Shown here: positions 45,249 to 53,768 of the stretch, piece after piece
Numbering within the stretch: the stretch's first letter is position 1
Layout: every line of letters starts with the position of its first letter
Assembly: GCF_001308195.1 (NCBI RefSeq)
Contig: NZ_JXDF01000031.1
Coordinates: 1-64,000, forward strand
Length of the DNA stretch: 64,000 nt
Origin: Apilactobacillus kunkeei
GTDB taxonomy: Bacteria; Bacillota; Bacilli; Lactobacillales; Lactobacillaceae
Reading direction: 5' to 3'
Translations under genes and position numbers: made by a program
The notes under the pieces: model-generated
Database searches by the model: none
The model's input: only the letters and a program-made list of their open reading frames with translations
What the model was told of the DNA's origin: nothing

Positions 45249-47043
45249 ATTCAATATTCAAAATCGCATCAAATACTGATTGTGGTAGTTGAATTGATTC
45301 ACTAGCACTCTTGCGTTTATTCAAACTCTGACGACGCAATAGAGCTTGCTTTTTAGATACACTCTTTTTATCACCACTAACAGCGGCATTTTTGCGCAAT
45401 GGTGGCACATCTACTCTGGCAACCACCCTTCCCTCAATATATCCTTGTACTGGCATTGGATATAATTTTCGAGGAATTACATACTTAAGTTTATGAACTA
45501 TTTCTTGTGCTAATTTTTCGGCATTTAAGCGGTGAACAATAAACGTTAGTTCATCCACTGGGGCGTAGTTTACATCGATTGTAATTTTAACGATATCCGA
45601 TTCAACATACTCCATAAATTGACTATCGTATGTCGCAAATCCATGCGTAATTGACTTCAACTGATTAAAGAAATTAAACGCAATTTCAGCTAGAGGAACA
45701 CTGTAAGTCATCTTAACTAATTGAGCTGTGTTATCCATATCTAACAAAATCCCTCTACTCTTGCTTACTAATGTCATCACGTCATTAACAGTCTCACTTG
45801 GCGTTTCAATAATGACCTTATTGAAAGGTTCTTCAATGGTATTTAATAAGGAAAAGTCTGGTAAATCAGACGGATTATTAATCGTCTTCAACGTATCATC
45901 ATTTTTAAGAGTATAACGGTAATTAACATTAGGTGAAGTGATTATTACGGGTATTGAAAATTCATTAATTAATCTTTCTCGCACAATTTTAAGGTGGAAC
46001 ATCCCCAAAAATCCACAACGATAACCTGGTCCCAATGAATTAGAGACGTGTTCAACAAATTCAATTGATGAATCATTTAACTTTAACTTTTCCATTGCCA
46101 CTTTTAAGTCGTCAAAGTCAGCATCCTTAGGGTAAATTCCCGCAAAAACCACACTACGCGCTGGTTTATAACCTGCAACAGCTCTATCAGTTTGACGAGA
46201 TTGACCAGTGATCGTATCACCGACACGAACATCCGATGGATCTTTAATCCCAGTGATAATATAACCGATGTCACCAGCTTTTAATTCTTTTAATGGTAAT
46301 AGTTGCGGGCTAAAAATGCCCACTTCTGGTGTCTCAAACTTCATCTTCTGATTAATTGACATCAACTTATCGTTAGCCTTGATTACCCCGTCAATAACCT
46401 TCACATATGCGACAACTCCTTGATAAGAATCATAATGTGAATCAAAAATCATCGCCTTTAATGGCTTTTTTTCATCACCTTTAGGACTTGGAATTCGATT
46501 GACAATTGCCTCCAAAACTTCATTCACATTCAATCCCGTTTTAGCTGAAATATGAATAATATCAGTTTCTAAAAATGATTCATCTAACTCATAAAGTTGT
46601 TGTTCACACATATCAACTTGAGCACTTTGATTATCAACTTTATTAATGACTGGAATAATCACTAAATTATTATTTTTAGCAATCCGATAATTGGCGACAG
46701 TCTGTGCCTGTACTCCCTTGGTGGCATCCACTAGTAAGATAACGCCATCGCTGGCCGACACGCTTTTTTCGACCTCGTAATTAAAATCGACATGCCCAGG
46801 GGTATCGATTAAGTTCAATTCATATTCTTGGCCATCAGTAGCACGATAATTATTACGTACTGTTCTAGATCTGACAGTAACTCCATGGTCTTGTTCGACC
46901 TTCATATCATCTAAGACTTGTTCTTCATTGCCACGAAAACTAAAAGTATCAGTCATCTTCATAATTTGATCGGATAATGTCGATTTTCCATGATCAATGT
47001 GGGCAACAATCGAGAAATTACGGATATTTTCTTGTTTCATCAT
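45247..47043 (-). CDS. LepA/EF4-like translational GTPase (divergent copy)
   Basis: The protein has 598 residues from the ATG at 47043 (AAGGAG 5 nt upstream; a second ATG follows at once). G1 is AHIDHGKST, G3 DTPGH and G4 NKVD, with the LepA C-terminal region HRLNAEKLAQEIVHKLKYVIPR. LepA back-translocates or remodels ribosomes. Several spots differ from my memory of housekeeping LepA: GVTVRSRTV in switch I where GITIK is usual, and a C-terminal extension QLPQSVFDAILNIE. Its place directly behind a TetR gene suggests a regulated paralogue; a standard lepA should exist elsewhere. Confidence 0.85.
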   Translation of the reverse strand: MMKQENIRNFSIVAHIDHGKSTLSDQIMKMTDTFSFRGNEEQVLDDMKVEQDHGVTVRSRTVRNNYRATDGQEYELNLIDTPGHVDFNYEVEKSVSASDGVILLVDATKGVQAQTVANYRIAKNNNLVIIPVINKVDNQSAQVDMCEQQLYELDESFLETDIIHISAKTGLNVNEVLEAIVNRIPSPKGDEKKPLKAMIFDSHYDSYQGVVAYVKVIDGVIKANDKLMSINQKMKFETPEVGIFSPQLLPLKELKAGDIGYIITGIKDPSDVRVGDTITGQSRQTDRAVAGYKPARSVVFAGIYPKDADFDDLKVAMEKLKLNDSSIEFVEHVSNSLGPGYRCGFLGMFHLKIVRERLINEFSIPVIITSPNVNYRYTLKNDDTLKTINNPSDLPDFSLLNTIEEPFNKVIIETPSETVNDVMTLVSKSRGILLDMDNTAQLVKMTYSVPLAEIAFNFFNQLKSITHGFATYDSQFMEYVESDIVKITIDVNYAPVDELTFIVHRLNAEKLAQEIVHKLKYVIPRKLYPMPVQGYIEGRVVARVDVPPLRKNAAVSGDKKSVSKKQALLRRQSLNKRKSASESIQLPQSVFDAILNIE

Positions 47044-47053
47044 AGTTACTCCT

Positions 47054-47698
47054 TTATTTACCAAGTAACCCCGTTAAATAAAAATCAAACGTTTCAATTG
47101 AATCATTTAGAATACTAACTTTAAAATCATTCATATCAACTCGAATTGGTTCTTGGTTAAACGAATCTAAATTCGATAGGTTAATTAACCCACTGGCAAT
47201 ACTACTTTGAATAATGAAGATTTTATTGGCAGTCTTTACACCAATTGAAGGAAATGAATCATGAATGAATTTAGCTAACCTTTCATGGACTTCATATAAT
47301 CTTTGGCGCCCTTCAATTGTCTCTTCTTTAGATGCCTTACCTTCTAGAATTGGTCCTCTCAATGCGTTCAATTTAATTAATGTTAAATGGTTTTCAATTA
47401 GGTTCTTAGTGTTTGCTAGTAAAAACGATTTTAATTCATCTTCGGTTGTTAACTTGGTCTTTTGTAATTGATTTAGTGTTTCTAAAAAGAATTTTTGATA
47501 TCCCACCAATAAAAGGTGCATAAATATATTTTCCTTAGTCTTGAAATAATTAAAGACTGTTCCCTTCGCAATGTGGCTCTTTTGCGCAATTGAATTAATG
47601 GAAATATCATAAAAGTCATTTTCTTCAAACATCTTAAGCGCTGTTTCTGCTATCAACGCCTGTTTACGTTGTTTTTCGTCGGCAGTTTTTATATTCAT
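47054..47698 (-). CDS. TetR-family regulator
   Basis: The protein has 214 residues. The N-terminal helix-turn-helix is clear (ISINSIAQKSHIAKGTVFNYFKTKENIFMHLL, about 33-64), followed by an all-helical ligand domain. It sits 10 nt before the LepA-like gene and behind its own TGACCA-T-TGGTCA palindrome, so it probably represses this two-gene operon. Most TetR proteins control efflux pumps; pairing with a translational GTPase is unusual. Ligand unknown. Confidence 0.9.
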   Translation of the reverse strand: MNIKTADEKQRKQALIAETALKMFEENDFYDISINSIAQKSHIAKGTVFNYFKTKENIFMHLLLVGYQKFFLETLNQLQKTKLTTEDELKSFLLANTKNLIENHLTLIKLNALRGPILEGKASKEETIEGRQRLYEVHERLAKFIHDSFPSIGVKTANKIFIIQSSIASGLINLSNLDSFNQEPIRVDMNDFKVSILNDSIETFDFYLTGLLGK

Positions 47699-47719
47699 GA
47701 TTGACTCCTTTTTCTAAAA

Positions 47720-47732
47720 TGACCATTGGTCA
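47720..47732. promoter_or_regulatory. TetR operator
   Basis: TGACCATTGGTCA is a perfect inverted repeat around one base. It is placed immediately after a TACAAT -10 on the minus strand and ahead of the TetR gene, as expected for autoregulation. Confidence 0.8.
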
Positions 47733-47764
47733 CTATTGTATATGAAGTTAAAAATTAATACAAC

Positions 47765-47799
47765 AAAAAAACGTCCAATCATTTAGATCGGACGTTTTT
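47765..47799 (-). terminator. Terminator after the GH25 muramidase
   Basis: The stem AACGTCC-ATC/GAT-GGACGTT (with an internal mismatch) is followed by a T run on the minus strand. Confidence 0.85.
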
Positions 47800-47802
47800 A
47801 TT

Positions 47803-49137
47803 TTAAGCCACGCGGTATTGATATTTCTTAGCATGCTTGTGATGAATCCTCTTCACACTGTATTTATAGTATTTTTTAGACTTGTTATGCTTCTTATTCC
47901 TATAAGAACGATGTAACTTCTTATGCTTCAATTTATTCTTAACGTGGTAACTAAGCTTCTTGGCATAATTATACTTGGCATGCTTACGAGTCCTCTTCTT
48001 AGCTAACTTGTAAGTATATTTTTTCTTACTGTGCTTCTTGTACTTCTTAGCATGTTTTTTTGCGATACGTTTCTTTGTAGTATGGTTTAGCTTGTAAGTG
48101 TACTTACTATGCTTTTTGGCGTGCTTCTTGTAAGCCTTCTTGTGGCTCACCTTTTTGGTAGTAGCACTAGCATATTGATAAGTATTGTTAGTAGTTGCAA
48201 TCTTCTTTGTAGCTTGTTTTTTTATGCGATATGCACGTTTTACATGCTTTTTGGTGTGATGACTTACTTTATTAACAAGTGGTGTGTATTGGACCTTTTT
48301 AGCCTTTGCAGAGGTAGTCTTAGTAATAACTTGTGTCTTAGTGGCCTTATGTAAAACATTGGCTGTAGCATGTTTTTTGATGTGTCTAGCGGTTCCTGTC
48401 TTAGCAACAGTACGATTGTGACCGTTAGCAGTCTTTTCGGTTGTCCAGAATGCTAACTTACGACCACCAACCGGAATGGTGTCGGCATCTAGAGATTCAC
48501 CTAATGCCTTACTTTGGTACTTGTCTGTGTATTGCCACAAATCATAGTTGTACTTTGGATTTGGTGTGTAGTTGGTGTAGTTAGCCAACCATACCGCACT
48601 GTATGCATTCAAAGTACTTTGTTGGAATTGATCCAAGATTGATTGTGAACTGTACAAGATAACCGGTTGTTTGGTTAGTTGTTTCATCGCGTTTGCCCAA
48701 CTGACCGCATTTTGATCGGATGTGTTGGTAAAACCAGTTTCAAAATCATTTACATAGAATCTAGCATTTGGGGCTAGTGAATATAGACGTTGTGCTTCTT
48801 CTTGAGCTTGAGCGGAATTGGTGTATCTACTGTAGCTGTATACACCGTATGGAATTCCATACTTGTCCATCAAGCTGATATTATTATTTACCTGTTGATC
48901 ATGATATTGACCATCTTGAATTCTTAAAACAACGAATTTAACTTCATTCTTTAAATTCATTACTTGTTGATCATTTAATTGCCCCTGAAATTCAGAAATA
49001 TCATAGGCCACTGGTGTGTATGGTTTAAATGATTGATTTGTATCAGCGTGAGACTTGATACCATTCAAAGATAAGGCCATTGTTGATCCTAACGCCGCGG
49101 AAAATAATAAATGTTTTATTTTTTTAGAATCATACAT
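47803..49137 (-). CDS. Secreted GH25 muramidase with hyperbasic C-terminal tail
   Basis: The protein has 444 residues. A signal peptide ends near SHADT (residue 32). Residues about 40-235 are a glycoside hydrolase 25 lysozyme domain with catalytic acids in YDISEFQG and FYVNDFET, ending LWQYTDKYQ. The last 204 residues contain no Asp or Glu and are largely Lys, His, Arg and Tyr in loose repeats (KKHAKKHSKYTYKL, KKRIAKKHAKKYKKHSKKK). GH25 enzymes cut the MurNAc-GlcNAc bond of peptidoglycan. The tail likely binds anionic wall polymers and may replace LysM or SH3 modules. It could serve cell separation or attack on competitors. Confidence 0.9.
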   Translation of the reverse strand: MYDSKKIKHLLFSAALGSTMALSLNGIKSHADTNQSFKPYTPVAYDISEFQGQLNDQQVMNLKNEVKFVVLRIQDGQYHDQQVNNNISLMDKYGIPYGVYSYSRYTNSAQAQEEAQRLYSLAPNARFYVNDFETGFTNTSDQNAVSWANAMKQLTKQPVILYSSQSILDQFQQSTLNAYSAVWLANYTNYTPNPKYNYDLWQYTDKYQSKALGESLDADTIPVGGRKLAFWTTEKTANGHNRTVAKTGTARHIKKHATANVLHKATKTQVITKTTSAKAKKVQYTPLVNKVSHHTKKHVKRAYRIKKQATKKIATTNNTYQYASATTKKVSHKKAYKKHAKKHSKYTYKLNHTTKKRIAKKHAKKYKKHSKKKYTYKLAKKRTRKHAKYNYAKKLSYHVKNKLKHKKLHRSYRNKKHNKSKKYYKYSVKRIHHKHAKKYQYRVA

Positions 49138-49176
49138 TTTCCAATACCTTCATTTCGAATATTTTTTGTCACAATA

Positions 49177-49204
49177 AAACCAGGTCAAAATAACCTGGTT
49201 TTTT
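49177..49204 (-). terminator. Terminator after the lipoprotein gene
   Basis: The stem AACCAGGT/ACCTGGTT has a 7-nt loop and a T run on the minus strand. Confidence 0.85.
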
Positions 49205-49211
49205 AATGCAT

Positions 49212-49913
49212 TTACTTAAGTGAAGTTACCATTTCTAATGCTGTGTTTAGAGAGTTAGCTTTAATTGAGTAAACGTCATTACCCATTTGCCAAGTAATAG
49301 TTGCTGAACCGTCGATTTCGGCGGTAATACTACCCTTGCTTTCTGGAACTGGTAGGTTGTGGTTTTGGATGTAACTTACTACGGTCTTACCCTTAGTAGT
49401 TGCGGCACCATTGTTCTTACCGAAGTTACTACCGTGTGTTAGTAGTGACCAGTTACCAAAGTTTGCTTGGATGTATTCTTGTCCGGCACCCTTATCTGAG
49501 TGACCAACAACGTTGTAACCTAAGTTAACTGATGGTAGACCAGCAACGTTTGCAGCAGCTTGGTATCCAACTTGTTGCATTGCAGCTGAATCACTTTCAT
49601 AAGTGTGCTTAGTGTAGGTAGCGTATGTTGAACCATTGTTTAAGTAGCTAATTGTAAAGTTGGTCTTGTTTCCATCCAACTTAGCATTTACGCTTTGGCT
49701 TGAATCTAAACCATTGCTTTGTGGTAACTTTTCATTTCCTAATTTATTTGAAATCTTGTCATTGCTTGATGATGCTGATGAGCTCATCTTACTAGTTTGA
49801 GTAGTTGAAGTTGAACTTGATGCATCACTATTGTCGCTTTTCTTTTGTCCACAAGCAGTTAAAACTAATCCTAAAACTGCAACTGCAGGTAAAATCTTCT
49901 TCCATGCTTTCAT
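49212..49913 (-). CDS. Lipoprotein of unknown function
   Basis: The protein has 233 residues from the ATG at 49913 (GGAG 12 nt upstream; an in-frame ATG at 49925 abuts the GGAG and is unlikely). The signal peptide ends in lipobox LTAC-G (Cys about 21). A Ser/Thr/Asn-rich linker (about 25-60) precedes a globular domain (about 75-233) with TWQMGNDVYSIKANSLNTALEMVTSLK. It does not look like a metal-binding protein of the adjacent ABC transporter. AAGGAG-driven single gene with its own terminator. Confidence 0.8.
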   Translation of the reverse strand: MKAWKKILPAVAVLGLVLTACGQKKSDNSDASSSTSTTQTSKMSSSASSSNDKISNKLGNEKLPQSNGLDSSQSVNAKLDGNKTNFTISYLNNGSTYATYTKHTYESDSAAMQQVGYQAAANVAGLPSVNLGYNVVGHSDKGAGQEYIQANFGNWSLLTHGSNFGKNNGAATTKGKTVVSYIQNHNLPVPESKGSITAEIDGSATITWQMGNDVYSIKANSLNTALEMVTSLK

Positions 49914-49989
49914 AATGTAGGACATCTCCTTAAAAAACTATTTGAGAACAGTATAACAAAACATCAGTGTTACGTTAATAAAGTTTGTA

Positions 49990-50793
49990 TTAAATTCTTG
50001 TTACTTTATCATAGATTACCGCAATAATATAAATGATTGTTTCGATTGTTGCGATAAAGAAACTTACTGGTAAGTTTGTTACAAAGCTTAAGTATAGACC
50101 AAACCAAGTCCCAATTAAAGAAAAGACAAATGTCAAAATGGTCATTGACCAGATACTGTGCACAAAGTAGCGTGCTGATGAGGCTGGAATAGTCAATAGC
50201 GCAAAGATTAGAAGTGATCCTACAATTTGTGCTGTCACACTGACAGTACATGCAAGTAGAATCAAGAAAATCACTGATACTAAGGTGTTGGCACGGGAGT
50301 TAAAACTAGCACCAACATTATCAAATGAGTTATATTTTAGTTTTCTGTAAATCAAAGTGGTAATTACGATGATGGCGATACTTAAGCCAACCAATGTTTG
50401 TACATTGCTGTAACTAATTCCGACGATACTACCAAATAAGATGTTGGTAGCGTAACTTGATTGGGTATCAGCCAATGATAGAAATAAAATTCCTAACCCA
50501 ATGAAGAATACCGAGAAGACACTGATTGATGATTCACGACGGCTCACCCTTGAACCAACGGTACCAATCATCAATGAACTTAATACGGTGAATAATAGCA
50601 TCCCTAAGATTGGGTTGGTTCCCAAGAAGACACCAAATGATGCCCCGGAGAAACTAATTTCTGAAAGTGTGTGGGTGAAGAAAGCAGTCTTTCTAGCAAC
50701 CACGAATACCCCCATCAATCCACATAGAATGGAGATGAAGAAACTAGCGACGAAGGCGTATTGCATGAATGGATAACTTAACATTTCTAACAT
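49990..50793 (-). CDS. Metal ABC transporter permease (ABC-3 family)
   Basis: The protein has 267 residues and about 7-8 helices. It matches the ZnuB/MntB type: GLMGVFVVARKTAFFTHTLSEISFSGASFGVFLG, and LLIFALLTIPASSARY in the second half. It imports Zn2+ or Mn2+ with the ATPase encoded upstream, to which it is joined by a TAATG overlap. The usual substrate-binding lipoprotein gene is not in this operon. Confidence 0.9.
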   Translation of the reverse strand: MLEMLSYPFMQYAFVASFFISILCGLMGVFVVARKTAFFTHTLSEISFSGASFGVFLGTNPILGMLLFTVLSSLMIGTVGSRVSRRESSISVFSVFFIGLGILFLSLADTQSSYATNILFGSIVGISYSNVQTLVGLSIAIIVITTLIYRKLKYNSFDNVGASFNSRANTLVSVIFLILLACTVSVTAQIVGSLLIFALLTIPASSARYFVHSIWSMTILTFVFSLIGTWFGLYLSFVTNLPVSFFIATIETIIYIIAVIYDKVTRI

Positions 50794-51458
50794 TATTGAG
50801 CCTCCTTCACTGGTTTAATGGTGCCGGCTTGATTGGCAATGTTTAAATCATAGTCACCATATTGTTGTACTAAAACCGGATCGTGAGTGATGAATAATAC
50901 GGATGCTCCAGTTTCAGCAATGACGCTTTTAACTACGTCTAATAGCATGAATTTAGCTTCCTTATCCAAGCTGGCGGTACTTTCATCCAAGATTAGTAAC
51001 TTAGGTTGAGATACCAATGCTTGAGCCAAGTAGACACGTTGTTGTTCCCCACCGGAACAGCTACCCAAAGGTGTGTTGGCCAAATCTTGTAACTTGGTCA
51101 TTTCGATAACTTTTTGGACACTTTGTTTTTCTTTTTTGCTCAACCATGGCAATATTGAATGTTGTAAACCTAATCCGATAAAATCAAAGACGGTCAATGG
51201 ATAGTCATCATCAATATTTCTCAATTGAGGAATGTATTGCATATCTGATCGTTTGATTTTGGATTGGACGTGTTCATTTTTATTAAATTGTTTTAAAATA
51301 GTCTTTATTAATGTTGTCTTCCCAACACCATTTTCACCTGTAACGCAGGTTAAGGTCTTGGCAAAGATATCAAAAGACAAATCGTTAATTAATTTACGGT
51401 TCTTAACAGATACGTCTAAATCGCGTACTGATAAGATTAAATTGGATTCTGTACTCAT
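50793..51458 (-). CDS. Metal ABC transporter ATPase
   Basis: The protein has 221 residues from the second of two adjacent ATGs (51458; AGG 7 nt upstream). Walker A is GENGVGKTT, signature SCSGGEQQRV, Walker B LLILDESTASLD and H-loop LFITHDP. It resembles ZnuC/MntA ATPases and ends in a TAATG junction with its permease. It is shorter than typical ZnuC (about 240-250). The missing binding protein may be encoded elsewhere. Confidence 0.9.
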   Translation of the reverse strand: MSTESNLILSVRDLDVSVKNRKLINDLSFDIFAKTLTCVTGENGVGKTTLIKTILKQFNKNEHVQSKIKRSDMQYIPQLRNIDDDYPLTVFDFIGLGLQHSILPWLSKKEKQSVQKVIEMTKLQDLANTPLGSCSGGEQQRVYLAQALVSQPKLLILDESTASLDKEAKFMLLDVVKSVIAETGASVLFITHDPVLVQQYGDYDLNIANQAGTIKPVKEAQ

Positions 51459-51589
51459 CATTAATCCTCACTGTTTCAATTATTTATATATCATTGTAGT
51501 CTGATTATGAAAACAATCAAACATCTGATATATATTAATTTTTGTTATATAATTGATTTTAACATACATAATACAATCGGGGTGATAAT

Positions 51590-52453
51590 TTGGTTAATCG
51601 TTTTATAACTAGATTCAGGGAAACACCAAACAACAAGCTGATTTACCGCGGTGTCGTAACTCTTATCCTCTTAGTAATTTTAATAATCGAATTAGCCAGA
51701 TTTTTATCATTACCTAAGGTTGATGCCACTACTTTATATCTACGTGAACAACCCAATGACGAATCAAAAATAATTAAAACAATTCCACATGGTCGTCATT
51801 TAAGTATCATCAAATCAAAAAACAATTGGTGGTACACAAAATATAATGGTCTAAAAGGTTGGGTGCCTTCATGGCTAGTTAATGTCGACGACTACGACGT
51901 CAGAACCAGCGACAAGTTAGCCCAAAAGACAATCATTATTGATCCTGGCCACGGGGGTGGCGATTCTGGTACCCTTTCAGCCAACCAAAAGTACATGGAA
52001 AAGACATATACCTTACAAACTGCTAAAAAAGTGGCCGCAGAATTAAGAAAAAAACACGTGAATGTCGTTATGACTCGTACTGATGATACTTACGTGACAT
52101 TGAAAAAACGAACAGATATGGCCAGTGATTATCATGCCGACCTCTTCGTTAGCTTCCACTTCAATTCCGATAACGGATACGGCAGAGCCAACGGTTATGG
52201 TATCTACAACTACCACAAGAATGCGGTCAAGGTGGCCGACCAAGTCGCAGATGGTTTAGACAACCTCCCCGTTTCAAATCGCGGGGTCTCATTTGGTGAC
52301 TACTACGTCTTACGTGAAAACAAACGTCCGGCAATCTTATGCGAAATGGGGTTCATGGATAGCTCACACGATCTTCCATATATTCAAAGTTCCACTTACC
52401 AAGAACACGTCGCTAAGGATGTCGCAAAATCACTTGATAAATATTTCAATTAA
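51590..52453 (+). CDS. N-acetylmuramoyl-L-alanine amidase with SH3b domain
   Basis: The protein has 287 residues from a TTG start (GGGGTG upstream). An N-terminal membrane helix (about 20-40) is followed by a bacterial SH3 domain (about 45-97, ATTLYLREQPNDES...GWVPSWLVN). An Amidase_3 zinc domain follows (about 112-285), with His in IIDPGHGGGDSG, Glu in MEKTYTL, His in VSFHFNSD and catalytic Glu in AILCEMGFMD. It removes stem peptides from peptidoglycan at the cell surface, probably in daughter-cell separation or turnover. Confidence 0.93.
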   Translation: MVNRFITRFRETPNNKLIYRGVVTLILLVILIIELARFLSLPKVDATTLYLREQPNDESKIIKTIPHGRHLSIIKSKNNWWYTKYNGLKGWVPSWLVNVDDYDVRTSDKLAQKTIIIDPGHGGGDSGTLSANQKYMEKTYTLQTAKKVAAELRKKHVNVVMTRTDDTYVTLKKRTDMASDYHADLFVSFHFNSDNGYGRANGYGIYNYHKNAVKVADQVADGLDNLPVSNRGVSFGDYYVLRENKRPAILCEMGFMDSSHDLPYIQSSTYQEHVAKDVAKSLDKYFN

Positions 52454-52459
52454 TTATAC

Positions 52460-52487
52460 AAAGCGTCCATTGAGGGACGCTTTTTTT
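52460..52487 (+). terminator. Terminator after the amidase
   Basis: The stem AAGCGTCC/GGGACGCTT is followed by T7. Confidence 0.88.
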
Positions 52488-52599
52488 AATGTTTAAAACG
52501 TATATAAGACAACATTTATAACATTTTTTCTTTTTTTCGTTATAATACACTTAGTTAATTCAACGAATATTACATAACAAACATGGAGGAAATACACTC

Positions 52600-52917
52600 A
52601 TGAAAAAATCAACTAAGATACGACTTAGTCTCCTTATTATAGTCGGTATTTTGTTAGGATTTTTAGCAGAGGTGTTTTTAACCATTCTTGATAACTGGGC
52701 ATCCACCGTAATTATCTCGTCTTCAATAGATGTGTTAATTTCAATTTGCGGAATTTCTATTTGTGGTGTCGTTTTTATTTTTTCTTATTTGGGCATAGTT
52801 AAGCACGACGACAAGTGGTCAATTAGAGGCTATTTTTACTCATTTATTTTTTATGATGTCATGGTTATTTTAGGTGGCGTAACTGGAAAATTCTTACTAC
52901 AACTGTTTATCAATTAA
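52600..52917 (+). CDS. Small three-helix membrane protein, paralogue A
   Basis: The protein has 105 residues and three hydrophobic helices. The opening IRLSLLIIVGILLGFLAEVFLTILDNW and the end FYDVMVILGGVTGKFLLQLFIN match paralogue B downstream. GGAGG lies upstream of the ATG and TATAAT at about 52540. I do not know the family. Position facing an ABC operon with an HTH-fused ATPase suggests a role in peptide export, sensing or immunity, but this is a guess. Confidence 0.75.
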   Translation: MKKSTKIRLSLLIIVGILLGFLAEVFLTILDNWASTVIISSSIDVLISICGISICGVVFIFSYLGIVKHDDKWSIRGYFYSFIFYDVMVILGGVTGKFLLQLFIN

Positions 52918-53040
52918 TGATTAAAAATAAATCTGATTTTTTAAAATGTCTTGTTTTATTAATTTATCTTTATGTTTTTAAAGTTTTATATAATTTTAAA
53001 CCATTTCCATATAAATATTTTTCTCTTAAATTATAATGAT

Positions 53041-53058
53041 AACCGTTGTATAACGGTT
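53041..53058. promoter_or_regulatory. Inverted repeat AACCGTT-N4-AACGGTT before paralogue B
   Basis: A perfect 7-bp inverted repeat lies just after TATAAT (53032-53037) and ahead of the ribosome site of paralogue B. It could be an operator at the transcription start or a leader hairpin. Confidence 0.5.
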
Positions 53059-53082
53059 CTAAATTTAAGGGAGGAAAATATA

Positions 53083-53409
53083 GTGGATAATAAGACAAGA
53101 AATCGAATAATCAAGCTATGTATTACTGGTATTATTCTTGGCTTCTCTTCAGAATTAGCCTTAACAATCCTATATTCATGGCAAATTGATTTTATAAAAT
53201 CTTCATATATATATTTTGCACTATCCATTGTATTAATGATCTCAATCGGTCTTTTGATTATATATTTGTTCCTTAGAATCATTATGGTCTATCCTTTAGG
53301 ATCTAGTTTTCACTATCTAATACACTTCGCAGTATACGATGTATCAATACTAATTGGCGGATCTTTGGGTAAGGTTATACTAACTGAAATAATTAATAAC
53401 CTAAAATAA
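53083..53409 (+). CDS. Small three-helix membrane protein, paralogue B
   Basis: The protein has 108 residues from a GTG at 53083 with GGGAGG upstream. A longer frame from 52972 would translate the promoter and inverted repeat and is rejected. It shares with paralogue A the start (RIIKLCITGIILGFSSELALTILYSW) and end (VYDVSILIGGSLGKVILTEIIN). AT-rich codons differ from the housekeeping neighbours. Function unknown. Confidence 0.75.
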   Translation: MDNKTRNRIIKLCITGIILGFSSELALTILYSWQIDFIKSSYIYFALSIVLMISIGLLIIYLFLRIIMVYPLGSSFHYLIHFAVYDVSILIGGSLGKVILTEIINNLK

Positions 53410-53434
53410 TAATTTATAGGAGTCCTATATTTAA

Positions 53435-53737
53435 ATGAAAAAGCAACGTTTGTCTCAGTTGGGTAATATGGCTTTAATCGGCTTAGAGACTGGTATCACT
53501 TTCTTAGTGCTGGGTAATTTAACCCAGTACGTGTTAATAGATCCCGAAGGGGCAAATCTATTTGAAATCATATTTGGCGTAATTGCCGTCATCTTATCAC
53601 TAATAATTTTCTACGAGTCGAATAAAAAATTTTACCCAATCACTGATTGGCAATATCAGGGGAATTTAATTGCATTTGAAAGTTCATTCTTTTTCGGGGT
53701 ATTTATCGCAAAAGTTATTATGGATTTATTTATATAG
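53435..53737 (+). CDS. Small membrane protein, probable paralogue C
   Basis: The protein has 100 residues, 25 nt after paralogue B with GGAG upstream. It has the same layout: a basic start, GLETGITFLVLGN, a polar middle (YESNKKFYPITDWQYQG) and an end SSFFFGVFIAKVIMDLFI. Similarity to A and B is weaker and rests mainly on topology and the first and last helices. Function unknown. Confidence 0.72.
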   Translation: MKKQRLSQLGNMALIGLETGITFLVLGNLTQYVLIDPEGANLFEIIFGVIAVILSLIIFYESNKKFYPITDWQYQGNLIAFESSFFFGVFIAKVIMDLFI

Positions 53738-53739
53738 TA

Positions 53740-53768
53740 AAAAAAAGACCTCCACCGAGGTCTTTTTT
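53740..53768. terminator. Shared terminator, paralogue C and ABC permease
   Basis: The stem AAAAAAGACCTC/GAGGTCTTTTTT has a CACC loop and lies between convergent units. Confidence 0.9.

Noticed and set aside
49212-49913. Lipoprotein as binding protein of the metal ABC transporter
   Set aside because: It is too small, lacks the cluster A-I two-lobe pattern with His/Asp ligands, and has its own ribosome site and terminator.
52972-53082. Longer start for membrane paralogue B
   Set aside because: The extension covers a TATAAT box, an inverted repeat and the ribosome site before the GTG at 53083.
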